A stretch of 64,000 nucleotides of DNA from Geothermobacter ehrlichii (GTDB lineage: Bacteria; Desulfobacterota; Desulfuromonadia; Desulfuromonadales; Geothermobacteraceae): NCBI RefSeq assembly GCF_008124615.1, contig NZ_VNIB01000003.1:1-64000 (forward strand), read 5' to 3'. A program made the translations under genes and the position numbers. Shown one piece after another: positions 35,804 to 45,885 of this stretch (its first letter is position 1; the number at the start of each line of letters is the position of its first letter). The notes under the pieces were generated by a model. It did no database searches and was not told the DNA's origin. It saw only the letters and a list, made by a program, of their open reading frames with translations.

Positions 35804-37233
35804 TGCTGGCAGGACATCGTCTGGTGGTTGTTTCCAACCGGCTGCCCGCCGTGATCCGGCAGGACGAGGATCGCTGGGAGGTGGCGCCGGGATCGGGAGG
35901 ACTGGTGACGGCGCTGGAGCCGGTCGTTCGCGCCAACAGTGGCGTCTGGACGGGCTGGCCCGGTTGCGGCGGGGAGGCGCCGGTCGAGGCCCTGCTCGAC
36001 CAGTTCGGAGAGCGCCGCGGCTACCGGCTGATTCCGGTGCCGCTCGACGGGAAGGATGTCGACGGTTTCTATCACGGATTTTCCAACGAGACCCTCTGGC
36101 CCCTCTTTCATGACCTGCTCGGTCACTGCCAGTTCCGCAGCTCGACCTGGCAGGACTATCAGCGGGTCAACAGTCGCTTCGCCGAGGTGATGTCCCGCCA
36201 GGTCGGCGACAATGACCTGGTCTGGGTGCACGACTACCAGCTGATTCTGGTCGGCGCCGAGCTGCGCCGGCTCGGCTGCCGCAACAATCTCGGGTTCTTT
36301 CTGCACATTCCATTTCCGTCGCCCGACCTGCTGCGGCGGCTGCCCTGGAAGGAGCCCCTGCTGCGCGGGCTGCTGGAGTACAATCTGATCGGCTTCCAGA
36401 CCCTGCGCGACCGGCGCAACTTCGTCAACAGCGTCAATCTGCTGGACGATGTACAGATCATCGCCCGCAAGCGCTACCACACCCTGCTGCAGTACCGGGA
36501 CCGGGTGGTGCGGGCCGGCAACTTTCCCATCAGCATCGATGTCGCCGATTTCGAAAGGCGGGCGCGGGCCAAGGAAGTGGACGAGGCCGCCTGGTTCCTG
36601 CACGAAAATCTCAGGGGGCGGCAGCTGATTCTCGGCATCGACCGGCTCGACTACACCAAGGGGCTGCAGCAGCGGTTTCTCGCCTTCGAGCGGGCGCTGG
36701 AGATCTGTCCGGAGATGCGCGGCCGCAGCTCCCTGCTGCAGATCGTCGTTCCCAGCCGCACCCTGGTGCCTGAATACCAGCGGCACAAGGAATTGCTCGA
36801 TCGCGAGGTCGGCCGCATCAACAGCCGCTTCGCCGAATCGGGCTGGGTGCCGATCCACTACCAGTACCGCTCCCTCGACTCGGTCCAGCTTCTGGCCCAC
36901 TACCGGGCGAGCGAAATCGCCCTGATCACTCCGCTGCGCGACGGCATGAACCTGGTCGCCAAGGAATACTGCGCCTGCTCCATCGACAACAACGGCGTCC
37001 TGATTCTGAGCGAGTTCGCCGGCGCCGCCGACCAGATGGGAACGGATGCGCTGCTGGTCAATCCCTATGATGTCGACGGAACGGCCGAGGCGATCTGCAA
37101 GGCCTTCCACATGCCCCTCGAGGAGCGACAGCAGCGGATGCGCCGTTTGCGGCAGGATCTGCGGCGCAACGACGTACATCGCTGGGTCGGCCGTTTTCTG
37201 CAGGACCTGGTCGCCGCCGGCCGGGTGTCCTGA
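35803..37233 (+). CDS. otsA: Trehalose-6-phosphate synthase OtsA
   Basis: A 476-residue GT20 glycosyltransferase: [12 protein letters not shown] at the N-terminus, [45 protein letters not shown] and [13 protein letters not shown] are the classical donor and acceptor site motifs. It transfers glucose from a nucleotide sugar to glucose-6-phosphate. ATG 35803 overlaps the last base of otsB; a GTG at 35800 is an alternative. GGGAGGG lies upstream. The frame then ends at 37233. Confidence 0.95.
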   Translation: MLAGHRLVVVSNRLPAVIRQDEDRWEVAPGSGGLVTALEPVVRANSGVWTGWPGCGGEAPVEALLDQFGERRGYRLIPVPLDGKDVDGFYHGFSNETLWPLFHDLLGHCQFRSSTWQDYQRVNSRFAEVMSRQVGDNDLVWVHDYQLILVGAELRRLGCRNNLGFFLHIPFPSPDLLRRLPWKEPLLRGLLEYNLIGFQTLRDRRNFVNSVNLLDDVQIIARKRYHTLLQYRDRVVRAGNFPISIDVADFERRARAKEVDEAAWFLHENLRGRQLILGIDRLDYTKGLQQRFLAFERALEICPEMRGRSSLLQIVVPSRTLVPEYQRHKELLDREVGRINSRFAESGWVPIHYQYRSLDSVQLLAHYRASEIALITPLRDGMNLVAKEYCACSIDNNGVLILSEFAGAADQMGTDALLVNPYDVDGTAEAICKAFHMPLEERQQRMRRLRQDLRRNDVHRWVGRFLQDLVAAGRVS

Positions 37234-37607
37234 GAGCTTTTGCTTGCCATTTGCCAGCGTATCTGTTACTTAACAAAAGCTGAATCAGTCAAGACTGGCC
37301 GGATTTTCGGACCGGCCGGAATCGACGCGGCGCTGATTCCGAACAGGGGAGTTTCGTCACCGATGATGCACTGGTCCTTCCGGTTTTCGTTTTTCTTTTT
37401 TGGCAGCTGGTTTTTTTCGAACCGTCTGCCTCTGGGCCGGTTGTGACTTTCGGATAGGCGATTCCCCGCGACACAATCAGGAAACCATGGGCAGACCGGA
37501 TGCGGCCTCCCGTGGTTTTTTCGTTTCTGGTCGATGGACGAAGGAAGGCGGGAGGCGAAGCCCATGGGCGAACGTCCACCCGCCATCGACCGGAACGGAG
37601 TGAAGGA
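37234..37607 (+). promoter_or_regulatory. Structured leader before DAHP synthase
   Basis: No gene is supported in these 374 bases. Two structures stand out. ACCATGGG (37484-37491) pairs with CCCGTGGT (37509-37516), followed by TTTTTTC, a possible terminator or attenuator. Then GGTCGATGG (37529-37537) pairs with CCATCGACC (37583-37591), with an inner GGACG/CGTCC extension, ending just before the ribosome site. Together they could form an attenuation device for the aromatic pathway gene. It is not a T-box or other riboswitch class I know. Confidence 0.4.
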
Positions 37608-38639
37608 ATGATCATCGTCATGAAGTCCAGCGCCGGCAGGAAGGAGCTGGCGGAGGTCAAAAAAAGGATCCGCGAGCTCGGCTACAAGCCGCACGTCATT
37701 CACGGCACGACCCGCAATGTCGTCGGCGCCGTCGGTGACGAGCGGGGCAAGGCGGTACTGCAGACCCTGCAGACCCTGCCCGGGGTCGAAAGCGTGGTGC
37801 CGATCCTCAAGCCCTACAAGCTGGCTGGCCGCGAGGTCAAGCCCGAGCCGACCCTGGTCGAAATCGTCCCGGGGCTGGTGGTCGGAGGTGAAGAGTTCGT
37901 GGTCATGGCCGGCCCCTGTTCGGTGGAGTGCGAGTCGCAGATTCTGGAGACCGCCAGGGCGGTCAAGGCCGCCGGCGCCCGGCTGCTGCGGGGCGGTGCC
38001 TTCAAGCCGCGCACCTCGCCCTACGCCTTTCAGGGGCTGGAAGAGGAAGGGCTGAAGCTGCTGGCGCTGGCGCGCGAAGAGACCGGCCTGCCGGTCGTGA
38101 CCGAGGTGGTCAACCCGCGGGATGTCGAACTGGTAGCCCGCTATGCCGACGTCATGCAGGTAGGCGCCCGCAACGTGCAGAACTTCGCCCTGCTGAAGAT
38201 GCTCGGCCAGCTCGACAAGCCGATCCTGCTCAAGCGCGGCATGTCGACGACCATCCAGGAATACCTGATGAGCGCCGAATACATTCTCGCCGAGGGTAAC
38301 CGGCGGGTGATCCTCTGCGAGCGGGGCATTCGCACCTTCGAGACAGCGACCCGCAACACCCTCGATATCGCCGCGGTTCCGGTGCTCAAGAACCAGACCC
38401 ACCTGCCGGTCATCGTCGACCCGTCGCACGCCACCGGACACGCCCACCTGGTGCCTCCCATGTGCTACGCGGCGGCGGCGGCCGGAGCCGACGGGCTGAT
38501 CGTCGAGGTGCATCCGCATCCGGAGGATGCCGCCAGTGACGGACCGCAGTCGTTGCGGCCCGAAGATTTCCGGCAGATGATGACCCGGCTGGCGGCCTTC
38601 ACCGACGCCGCCGGCCGCACCCTGAACGGGGCCGACTGA
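37608..38639 (+). CDS. aroF: 3-deoxy-7-phosphoheptulonate (DAHP) synthase, AroAI-beta type
   Basis: A 343-residue enzyme. Residues 1-70 form a ferredoxin-like regulatory domain ([20 protein letters not shown]), followed by the barrel with [53 protein letters not shown] and [12 protein letters not shown]. It condenses phosphoenolpyruvate and erythrose-4-phosphate in the first step of aromatic synthesis; the N-terminal domain in this subtype mediates Phe/Tyr feedback. ATG 37608 follows GTGAAGGA; the frame upstream (from 37500) runs through the structured leader. Confidence 0.96.
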   Translation: MIIVMKSSAGRKELAEVKKRIRELGYKPHVIHGTTRNVVGAVGDERGKAVLQTLQTLPGVESVVPILKPYKLAGREVKPEPTLVEIVPGLVVGGEEFVVMAGPCSVECESQILETARAVKAAGARLLRGGAFKPRTSPYAFQGLEEEGLKLLALAREETGLPVVTEVVNPRDVELVARYADVMQVGARNVQNFALLKMLGQLDKPILLKRGMSTTIQEYLMSAEYILAEGNRRVILCERGIRTFETATRNTLDIAAVPVLKNQTHLPVIVDPSHATGHAHLVPPMCYAAAAAGADGLIVEVHPHPEDAASDGPQSLRPEDFRQMMTRLAAFTDAAGRTLNGAD

Positions 38640-38659
38640 CGGCGCGAAAGGAGAAGGAG

Positions 38660-38938
38660 ATGTATTTCATTCCCCTGAACCAGCTGGAGAGTGTCGAGTT
38701 GGTCGTGCACGCCCTGCGCGCGGCCGGCGGCGAGGCGGACTGCGAAAGCTGCCCCGCCCGCCGGGTCTGCATGAAGCAGTGTCTGGCCGTCGCCGAGGGC
38801 ATCGGCCGCATGCTGGCCGAAGGTACCCTGCCGACCATCGGCGAAGCCCCAGCCGGCGACCAGGAAGAGGGACCGGCCGCGCCGGCCGGCAAGCCGCAGC
38901 CCGAGGGCGGCGCATCGCACCTGAAACGGATCAAATAG
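38660..38938 (+). CDS. Small conserved protein with a four-cysteine motif
   Basis: A 92-residue protein: helical N-terminus MYFIPLNQLESVELVVHALR, then CESCPARRVCMKQC, which could bind zinc or an iron-sulfur cluster, then a low-complexity Gly/Pro/Glu tail ending HLKRIK. I do not recognise a named family. It sits 20 bases after DAHP synthase and 13 before the DUF1015 gene with AAGGAGAAGGAG as ribosome site, so it belongs to the same operon. Confidence 0.65.
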   Translation: MYFIPLNQLESVELVVHALRAAGGEADCESCPARRVCMKQCLAVAEGIGRMLAEGTLPTIGEAPAGDQEEGPAAPAGKPQPEGGASHLKRIK

Positions 38939-38951
38939 GACAGCGCAAACC

Positions 38952-40283
38952 ATGGATTTCTCCGCGATCGGACTCAAGGTTCCCGACATTCTCATCCCCG
39001 CCCCGGAGGTCGATCTGAGGCGCTGGGCGGTGATCGCCTGTGACCAGTACACCTCGCAGCCTGACTACTGGCAGCGGGTCGAACAGGAGGTCGGCGACGC
39101 CCCTTCGACCCTGAAGATGATCTTTCCCGAGGTCTATCTCGAACAGCCCGGGAGCGAGGCGCGGATCGCCGCCATCAACCGGACCATGCGCGACTACCTC
39201 GATGCCGGCGTGCTGCGCCGGCTGCCGGCCGGTTTCGTGCTGCTCGACCGGGCTACGGCGCGGACACCCTCGCGCAAGGGGCTGATGGTCGCCCTCGATC
39301 TCGAAGCCTACGACTACCGGGCCGGCGCCGACAGCCTTATCCGCGCCACCGAGGGGACCATCCTCGACCGTCTGCCGCCCCGGATCAAGGTGCGGCAGGA
39401 CGCCTGCCTGGAACTGCCGCACATCATGGTGCTGATCGACGATCCCGGGCGGACGGTCATCGAGCCCCTGTTCGCGGAGGAGCTTCCCCGGCTGTACGAT
39501 TTAGAACTGATGGCTGGCGGCGGACATCTGCGCGGCTGGCAGGTGAGCGAGCCGCGGCTGCTGCAGCAGGTCGGCCGCGCCCTGGCGCGCCTGGCCGAGC
39601 CCGAAACTTTCACCGCCCGCTACCGGGTCGAGGGGCGGGCTCCCCTCCTCTATGCCATGGGAGACGGCAATCATTCCTTCGCCACGGCCAAGGCGATCTG
39701 GGAACAGACCAAGGCCGAGGCCGACGACCCGCGACAGGTGATGGACCACCCGGCACGCTGGGCGCTGGTGGAGCTGGTCAACCTGCACGATCCAGGCCTG
39801 GAGTTTGAGGCGATCCATCGGGTGGTGTTCGACGTCGATCCCGAGGCGCTGCTGGCGCGCCTGGGCGCTTCCCTGCAACAGCAGGGCTGTCGTGTTCGGC
39901 AGAGCGTGCTGGCCGATGCCGGCCAGGTGCGGCAGGCGCTGGCTGAGGAGGCGGCGACGCAGCGCTTCGCCTTTGTCGCCGGCGACCGTTTCGGACTGAT
40001 CGAGGTGGACGGCGCTCCGAGCAGTCTCGCGGTCGGTACCCTGCAGGCCTTTCTCGACCGGGAGCTGGAGGCCGGCGGCGGGCGGATCGACTATATCCAC
40101 GGCGACGAGGTGGTGACCCGGCTCGGTTCCCGGCCGGGCTGCGTCGGTTTCTACCTGCCGGCCATCTCCAAGTTCGAACTTTTTCGCAGCATCGTTCTCG
40201 ACGGCGCCCTGCCGCGCAAGACCTTCTCCATGGGGGAGGCCGACGAGAAGCGGTTCTATCTGGAGTGCCGCAGCATAAAATAG
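38952..40283 (+). CDS. DUF1015 family protein
   Basis: A 443-residue DUF1015 protein: LRRWAVIACDQYTSQPDYWQ at the N-terminus, AMGDGNHSFATAKAIWE at mid-length and HGDEVVTRLGSRPGCVGFYL near the end are its conserved blocks. The family's biochemical function is not established, although it recurs beside serine biosynthesis genes, here serC and serA downstream. The many conserved His/Asp/Asn residues in GDGNHS suggest a nucleotide or phosphate site, but that is inference. It is cytoplasmic, without signal peptide. Confidence 0.8.
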   Translation: MDFSAIGLKVPDILIPAPEVDLRRWAVIACDQYTSQPDYWQRVEQEVGDAPSTLKMIFPEVYLEQPGSEARIAAINRTMRDYLDAGVLRRLPAGFVLLDRATARTPSRKGLMVALDLEAYDYRAGADSLIRATEGTILDRLPPRIKVRQDACLELPHIMVLIDDPGRTVIEPLFAEELPRLYDLELMAGGGHLRGWQVSEPRLLQQVGRALARLAEPETFTARYRVEGRAPLLYAMGDGNHSFATAKAIWEQTKAEADDPRQVMDHPARWALVELVNLHDPGLEFEAIHRVVFDVDPEALLARLGASLQQQGCRVRQSVLADAGQVRQALAEEAATQRFAFVAGDRFGLIEVDGAPSSLAVGTLQAFLDRELEAGGGRIDYIHGDEVVTRLGSRPGCVGFYLPAISKFELFRSIVLDGALPRKTFSMGEADEKRFYLECRSIK

Positions 40284-40323
40284 AGCGTTTTCAGCATGGG
40301 GACACCAGGGCGCGAACAAGATT

Positions 40324-40455
40324 TGCGCGCAGAGCCGCAGAGCCGCGAAGAAGATCCGGAAGGGAAAACCGTTCAATGGCGGATACGGCGAACTCCCGAA
40401 AGGACGGGCTCTGCATCTCCGCGTCTTGAGTGAGCTCAAGCGAACGGACGCGAGT
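40324..40455. repeat. CGCAGAG-type palindromic repeat, copy R3
   Basis: It begins GCGCGCAGAGCCGCAGAGCC, has a less conserved 70-base middle, and ends GGGCTCTGCATCTCCGCGTC followed by TTGAGTGAGCTCAAGCGAAC and GGACGCGAG. The right 35 bases match R4 almost exactly. It lies between the DUF1015 gene and serC, close upstream of the serC ribosome site. Confidence 0.7.
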
Positions 40456-40509
40456 CTTGCTGGAGAGGTTGCAGGTTTTCCGAGTTCATCACAGGAGCCA
40501 ATACGAGAA

Positions 40510-41598
40510 ATGTCACAGGTATGGAATTTCGGTGCCGGGCCGGCGATGCTGCCGCGGCCGGTGATGGAGCGGATTCGGGACGAATGGCTCGACTACAACG
40601 GCATGGGGGTCTCGGTCATCGAGATCAGCCATCGCTCGAAGGAGTTTCAAGCCGTTCTCGACGAGGCCAAGGCCTTTTTCCGGCAGCTGACCGGCCTGCC
40701 CGACAGCTACCGGATCCTTTTTATCCATGGCGGCGCCCGCATGCAGTTCGCGGCTCTGCCGCAGAATCTGGCAGGCCGGTCCCCTTCGCGCAAGTGCCTC
40801 TATGTGGAAAGCGGCAATTTCTCCCGCCTGGCGGCGAGCGACGCCCGGCCCTTCGCCGACGTGCGGGTCATCGCCTCCAGCGCCGAAACCAATTACGACC
40901 GGCTGCCCGAGGTCCCGGCCGAGGCCATCGAGCAGGATGCCGCCTATCTGCATCTGACCAGCAACAATACCGTCTTCGGCACCCAGTGGCGGGAATTCCC
41001 CGAGGCCGGCGGCGTGCCGCTGGTCACCGACCAGACTTCGGAAATCCTTTCCCGGCAGCTCGATTTCAGCCGCTTCGGCCTGGTCTACGCCGGGCTGCAG
41101 AAGAATCTCGGCCCTTCGGGCATGGCACTGGTGATCGTGCGCGAGGACCTGCTCGGCCATGCCGACGAGCGCACCCCGCTGCTGCTCAACTACGATCGTG
41201 CCGCGGCGGACGATTCCCTGACCAACACCACCAACACTTTCGCCGTCTATGTTGTCAGGTGCGTGCTCGAATGGATTCGCGACGAAGGAGGGCTTGCCGA
41301 GATGGAACGACGCAACCGGAAGAAGGCCGACCGCCTCTACCGGCTGCTCGACGCCAGCGATTTCTACCGCCCCTTCGCCCGGCCCGAGCATCGCTCGATG
41401 ATGAATGTGGTCTTTCATCTGCCCGACGACGAGCTGGAACGGCGGTTTCTGCAGGAGGCGTCGGCGGCCGGACTCTACGCCCTGAAGGGGCACCGGGCGG
41501 TCGGCGGCATCCGGGCGTCGATCTACAATGCCATGCCGCTGCAGGGGGTGGAGGCGCTGGCCGACTTCATGACCGATTTTGAGCGGCGCAACGGCTGA
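40510..41598 (+). CDS. serC: Phosphoserine aminotransferase SerC
   Basis: A 362-residue PLP-dependent class V aminotransferase. VWNFGAGPAMLPRPVMERI is the standard SerC N-terminus, followed by GVSVIEISHRSKEF, SNNTVFGTQWREFP, and the PLP lysine region YAGLQKNLGPSGMALVIV. It converts 3-phosphohydroxypyruvate to phosphoserine with glutamate. ATG 40510 fits the family N-terminus; the frame open from 40426 reads through repeat R3. AGGAG lies 13 bases before the start, a little far. Confidence 0.96.
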   Translation: MSQVWNFGAGPAMLPRPVMERIRDEWLDYNGMGVSVIEISHRSKEFQAVLDEAKAFFRQLTGLPDSYRILFIHGGARMQFAALPQNLAGRSPSRKCLYVESGNFSRLAASDARPFADVRVIASSAETNYDRLPEVPAEAIEQDAAYLHLTSNNTVFGTQWREFPEAGGVPLVTDQTSEILSRQLDFSRFGLVYAGLQKNLGPSGMALVIVREDLLGHADERTPLLLNYDRAAADDSLTNTTNTFAVYVVRCVLEWIRDEGGLAEMERRNRKKADRLYRLLDASDFYRPFARPEHRSMMNVVFHLPDDELERRFLQEASAAGLYALKGHRAVGGIRASIYNAMPLQGVEALADFMTDFERRNG

Positions 41599-41634
41599 GC
41601 GGCCGCGGGCGCCGGAAGGAAGGATGATCTGGAT

Positions 41635-42108
41635 ATGACCGACATTCAGCTGAACATGGACGGCGAACCGGGCTGGGAGCCTTTCGATGCTCCAGCCCTG
41701 GTGGGTGCTTCTCTTCGTTTCGTTTCCGGTGACCGGACCGGGAACCGTTTTCGCATGCGCTATTTCCGCAACGCAAGCGGCGAACTCGTCGCTCGGGTCT
41801 GGTTCGGACCGGAAACCGAGGGGCCGCCGGGACATGCCCACGGCGGCAGCATCGCCGCGGTGCTCGACGAGGTGCTGGGACTGGCCGCCTGGGCGGCCGG
41901 CTATCCGATCGTCGTCGGCAATCTCAATATCCATTTCCGCCACCTGCTTCCCCTGCAGACCGTGGTTCAGGTCGACAGCGAGGTCGTGGCCGCCGCCGGC
42001 CGCAAGATTTCGGTGCGGGGGCGCATCGTGCTCGGCGACAGGATCTTTGCCGAGGCCGACTGTCTCTGCATCACCCTGCCCGAGGAGCAGAGGCGGCAGC
42101 TGGGCTGA
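41635..42108 (+). CDS. PaaI-type hotdog thioesterase
   Basis: A 157-residue hotdog-fold protein: GPPGHAHGGSIAAVLDEVLG is the acyl-CoA thioesterase motif with the catalytic acidic residue in the long helix, followed by NLNIHFRHLLPLQTVVQVDS. Such enzymes hydrolyse short or aromatic acyl-CoAs; the substrate is not deducible. It lies between serC and serA on the same strand, 36 bases after serC, probably cotranscribed. Confidence 0.8.
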   Translation: MTDIQLNMDGEPGWEPFDAPALVGASLRFVSGDRTGNRFRMRYFRNASGELVARVWFGPETEGPPGHAHGGSIAAVLDEVLGLAAWAAGYPIVVGNLNIHFRHLLPLQTVVQVDSEVVAAAGRKISVRGRIVLGDRIFAEADCLCITLPEEQRRQLG

Positions 42109-42241
42109 ACAGCCGCCAAATCCCGAAGCAGGTGGTGGCTGTGAGCCGGTATACCGGTTGACAGAACTCTTTGTCGGGGCCTAGAATCGCGCCTCCGGCG
42201 CTGTTTGTCGTGTGCGGGCAATTGCCTTTGGAGAATGCAAG

Positions 42242-43834
42242 ATGAAAGTCATCGTTACGGACGAGGTTTCGGAAAGTGGCCTGCAACTGCTCGAGGATGA
42301 TCCCCGGGTCAGTGTCGATGTCAGGCTGAATCTGTCGGCCGACCAGCTGCGGGAGGTCATCGGTGAGTACGACGCCATCATCACCCGCAGCGGCACCCGG
42401 GTGGACGTCCCCCTGCTGGAGGCCGCCGGCCGGCTGAAGATCATCGCCCGCGCCGGGGTTGGTATCGACAACGTCGATGTCGAGGCCGCCAGCCAGCGCG
42501 GCATCATCGTGGTCAACGCGCCGTTCGGCAACACCAACTCGGCGGCCGAGCACACCATGGCCATCCTGCTGACGCTCTGCCGCAACGTCACCCGGGCCAA
42601 TGCCAGCCTCAAATCCGGAGAATGGCAGCGCGCCCCCTTTACCGGCTACGAGCTCAAGGGCAAGACCCTCGGTGTCATCGGTCTGGGCAAGGTCGGCGGT
42701 CGGGTCGCCCTGCGCGCCCGCGCTTTCGAGATGGATGTGGTGGTCTACGACCCCTACATTTCGGAGAAGCGGGCCGAGGATTTCGGCACCCGCCTGGTCG
42801 AACTCGACGATCTGCTGCGGCTTTCCGACGTCATCACCGTGCACACGCCGCTCAACGACGAGACCCGGGGCATGATCGGCCCGGAGCAGTTCGCCCGCAT
42901 GAAGCAGGGGGTGATTATCATCAATTGCGCGCGCGGCGGCGTCTATGATGAGGCGGCCACCCTCGAGGCGCTTGAGAGCGGCCGGGTGGCCGGAGCGGCT
43001 TTCGACGTCTGGAGCGAGGAACCGCCGAAGGGCGAGCTGCTCAAGCAGCTGATCAGCCATCCGAAGATGGTGGTGACGCCGCACCTGGGAGCGAACACCT
43101 TCGAGGCGCAGAAGAACGTCGCCATCGACGTCTGCCGGGAAATCCTCAACTATCTCGACGGCAAACCGCTGGAGAACGCGGTCAATATTCCGCGCTTCGA
43201 TCCCGATCTGATGGAGCACATGAAGCCCTACATGGCGCTGGTGGAGACGATCGGCGATTTCATCTCCCAGCTGGCGCCGGCCAATCCGAACAAGGTGATC
43301 TTCACCTACAGCGGCAAGCTGGCCCGCTACGACTGCTCGCCGCTGACCGTCTGCGGTCTGGCGGCCCTGCTCGACCGGCATACCGATCAGGAAGTGAACC
43401 TGGTCAACGCCAGCCTGGTCGCCCGCGAGATGGGAATCGAGGTGGAAGCGGTGCGGACCACTGAAGCCGAATCCTATTCCAGCATGGTGACCCTCACTCT
43501 TGAAACGCCGACCGGAACCCGGGTCATTGCCGGCACCCTGTTCGAAGGACGGCCGAAGATCGTCAAGATGCGCAACTTCGATGTCGACTTCTGCCCTGAG
43601 GAGCACATGCTGGTGCTCAGCTACCAGGACCGGCCGGGGCTGATCGGCAAGATCGGCACCATCCTCGGCGACGCCGGCGTCAATATCGGCAACATGACTC
43701 TGGGCCGCCGCGAGAAGGGGGGCAAGGCGCTGGTCGTCTTTTCCATCGATTCGCCCGCCGACGAAGCGACTCTGGAGCGTATCGTCCAGGAGGTACAGCC
43801 CGACTATCTGCGCGCCGTCCACCTGCGGCGCTGA
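42242..43834 (+). CDS. serA: D-3-phosphoglycerate dehydrogenase SerA
   Basis: A 530-residue long-type SerA: a 2-hydroxyacid dehydrogenase core with NAD site GVIGLGKVGGRVALRARAF, the RAGVGIDNVD and CARGGVYDE motifs and catalytic HLGANTFEAQ region, followed by the intervening (ASB) domain and a C-terminal ACT domain (MLVLSYQDRPGLIGKIGTIL) for serine feedback. It oxidises 3-phosphoglycerate, feeding serC. GGAG precedes ATG 42242. It ends the serine cluster and is followed by a terminator. Confidence 0.97.
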   Translation: MKVIVTDEVSESGLQLLEDDPRVSVDVRLNLSADQLREVIGEYDAIITRSGTRVDVPLLEAAGRLKIIARAGVGIDNVDVEAASQRGIIVVNAPFGNTNSAAEHTMAILLTLCRNVTRANASLKSGEWQRAPFTGYELKGKTLGVIGLGKVGGRVALRARAFEMDVVVYDPYISEKRAEDFGTRLVELDDLLRLSDVITVHTPLNDETRGMIGPEQFARMKQGVIIINCARGGVYDEAATLEALESGRVAGAAFDVWSEEPPKGELLKQLISHPKMVVTPHLGANTFEAQKNVAIDVCREILNYLDGKPLENAVNIPRFDPDLMEHMKPYMALVETIGDFISQLAPANPNKVIFTYSGKLARYDCSPLTVCGLAALLDRHTDQEVNLVNASLVAREMGIEVEAVRTTEAESYSSMVTLTLETPTGTRVIAGTLFEGRPKIVKMRNFDVDFCPEEHMLVLSYQDRPGLIGKIGTILGDAGVNIGNMTLGRREKGGKALVVFSIDSPADEATLERIVQEVQPDYLRAVHLRR

Positions 43835-43865
43835 GCCGTTGTCGGTTGCTGATCCGCTGTCTTCG

Positions 43866-43898
43866 AAACCCCGCCCGGCCGTTTTCCGGGCGGGGTTT
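43866..43898 (+). terminator. Terminator of serA
   Basis: AAACCCCGCCCGG and CCGGGCGGGGTTT form a 13-bp stem around CCGTTTT, followed by CGTGCTTT. The downstream T content is modest but the stem is very strong. Confidence 0.85.
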
Positions 43899-43958
43899 CG
43901 TGCTTTAGATGCCGGTTCGGTGCCCTGAATATTGCCGTTTTAAAATCCCTGATGCATT

Positions 43959-43986
43959 TTTACTGTGAGTAAATATCTCCTTGACA
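43959..43986 (+). promoter_or_regulatory. Operator TTTACTGTGAGTAAA and -35 box before the carboxylase operon
   Basis: TTTACTGTGAGTAAA (43959-43973) is an inverted repeat, followed after seven bases by TTGACA (43981-43986). The -10 is not clear; a T-rich TTTTAT stretch lies near 44007. The same arrangement, TTTACNNNNNGTAAA then TTGACA, occurs before the XRE-cupin/mutase genes at 52391. The repeat is probably the binding site of the shared regulator. Confidence 0.65.
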
Positions 43987-44136
43987 AATCCCTGCGTTTT
44001 CTGGTTTTTTATCCCGGTCCGTAAAAAGATGTTTTATCTCATGGGGAGAGGTCCCGCCGGTTCGGGACCGGTTTGACCGGCAACCGCCGCCGGTTTCTGC
44101 CGGCGGCCCAGACTCAGACTGCAGAAGGAAGCTGTC

Positions 44137-45861
44137 ATGTCCGAAAAAGCAATCAAGCCCTGTTTGAAAAACCCCCTGGCACCGCCTGAAGAAGTCGATT
44201 TCAACATTCCCGGCGAAATTGCGGGCGAGGCCGGTCCGTACGAAGAGGTGATGAAGGAGGGCCTGGAGCTGATCCAGCGGCCGATCAAGTCGGTGCCCGT
44301 CGCCCAGGTCGAGAAGCAGCACTTCAAGAAGCGGATGACCGTCTGGGAGCGGATCAAGGTTCTGACCCAGGCCGAGCCCAACATCCTGTTCCAGAACTGG
44401 GGCAGGAACCTCGACGGTGCCTCCCTGGTGACTGGCATTCTCAATATCAACGGCCGCGATGTCGGCATCTACGGCCACGACTTCACCGTCCGGGCCGGCT
44501 CCATCGACGCCACCAACGGCCGCAAGCTGGCCCGGCTGTTCACCATGTGCGGCGAGAAGGGCATTCCGCTGATCGGCATGAACGACTCGGCCGGCGCCTT
44601 CGTTCCGGCCGGGGTCGGCGGGCTCGACGGTTACGCCGAGGCCTTCACCGCCCTGCGCAAGATCAGCGGCGTGGTGCCGACCATCATGTGCATGTTCGGC
44701 TTCAACGCCGGCGGCGGCTCCTACCTGCCGCGCCAGGGCAGCTTCGTCATCCAGCCGAACGACACCTTCTTCGGCCTGACCGGCCCCGGTGTCGTCAAGT
44801 CGGTGCTCGGCGAGGACATCACCCCCGACGAGTTGGGCGGTCCCAAGGTGCACGGCGCCTCCGGGGTCGCCGATCTCACCGTGCCCGACGAGGTGGCGGC
44901 CCTGCGCACGGCCCTGCGCCTGCTCAGCTACATCCCGGACAACAACCACAGCATGGCACCCTACCAGCCGACCAGCGACCCGCTGGACCGCAAGACCTGG
45001 GAGATCAACACCCTGCTGAAAAAGGCCTTCAACTCGCCGACCGGGTTCAACACCCCGTTCGACGTCTCGATCATCATCCAGCAGATCTGCGACCACGGCG
45101 ACTATTTCGAGATCCAGCCCACCCGCGCCCGGGAGGCGATCACCGCCTTCGGCCGGCTCGGCGGCCATGTGGTTGGCTTCGTCGCCAACAACTCGGCGGT
45201 CGCCTCCGGCCAGATCGACTGCGACTCGGCCCTGAAGATCGCCCGCTTCGTGCGCTTCTGCAATATCTACAACATTCCGCTGATCTTCATGGAGGACACC
45301 ACCGGCTTCCTCCCCGGCCGCGAGCAGGAGGCCCGCGGCATCGTTCAGGCCGGCCGTTCGATGCTCGATGCCATCATCGACGTGCGGACGCCGCGCATTC
45401 TGCTGATTCTGCGCAACGCCTTTGGCGGTGCCTACGCCTCCTACAACAACTATCCGACCGGTGCCGACCTGGTCCTTGCCCTGCCCACCACCCGGCTGGC
45501 GGTCATGGGGCCGGCCGGCAAGGAGTTCGTCTACAAGAACGAGCTGCGCAAGATCCGCGGGTCGATCAAGCAGCGTATCGCCGAAGGGACAGCCGAGCGG
45601 ATCAAGGCCGGCATGGACGGCGAGGCGGCCAAGAAGGACGCCGAGGCGGAAGCGGCCGAATGGCTCAAGGAGCAGGAGACCCTGCTCAACCAGCGCTACG
45701 AAAAGGAACTGATGAATCCCAAGGAGGGTCTGGCCCTTGGCTCCATCTCCTCCATCGTCATGCCGACCGACCTGCGCAAGGTTCTTGGCGAGAATCTCCA
45801 CTTCCTGCTGCGCCACTACAAGCCGAGCGCCTGGCAGGATGTCCAGCGCGAGTTCCATTAA
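44137..45861 (+). CDS. pccB: Acyl-CoA carboxylase carboxyltransferase subunit (probably propionyl-CoA carboxylase beta)
   Basis: A 574-residue biotin-dependent carboxyltransferase with both crotonase-type halves: [20 protein letters not shown] and [20 protein letters not shown] in the first, [40 protein letters not shown] and [11 protein letters not shown] in the second. It moves carbon dioxide from carboxybiotin to an acyl-CoA. Propionyl-CoA is the best guess because the methylmalonyl-CoA mutase genes nearby share its putative operator. A methylmalonyl-CoA:pyruvate transcarboxylase-like role is possible. It starts an operon with the biotin carboxylase gene. Confidence 0.88.
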   Translation: MSEKAIKPCLKNPLAPPEEVDFNIPGEIAGEAGPYEEVMKEGLELIQRPIKSVPVAQVEKQHFKKRMTVWERIKVLTQAEPNILFQNWGRNLDGASLVTGILNINGRDVGIYGHDFTVRAGSIDATNGRKLARLFTMCGEKGIPLIGMNDSAGAFVPAGVGGLDGYAEAFTALRKISGVVPTIMCMFGFNAGGGSYLPRQGSFVIQPNDTFFGLTGPGVVKSVLGEDITPDELGGPKVHGASGVADLTVPDEVAALRTALRLLSYIPDNNHSMAPYQPTSDPLDRKTWEINTLLKKAFNSPTGFNTPFDVSIIIQQICDHGDYFEIQPTRAREAITAFGRLGGHVVGFVANNSAVASGQIDCDSALKIARFVRFCNIYNIPLIFMEDTTGFLPGREQEARGIVQAGRSMLDAIIDVRTPRILLILRNAFGGAYASYNNYPTGADLVLALPTTRLAVMGPAGKEFVYKNELRKIRGSIKQRIAEGTAERIKAGMDGEAAKKDAEAEAAEWLKEQETLLNQRYEKELMNPKEGLALGSISSIVMPTDLRKVLGENLHFLLRHYKPSAWQDVQREFH

Positions 45862-45885
45862 GAAGAAGATGGAGCAGGATTGAAG

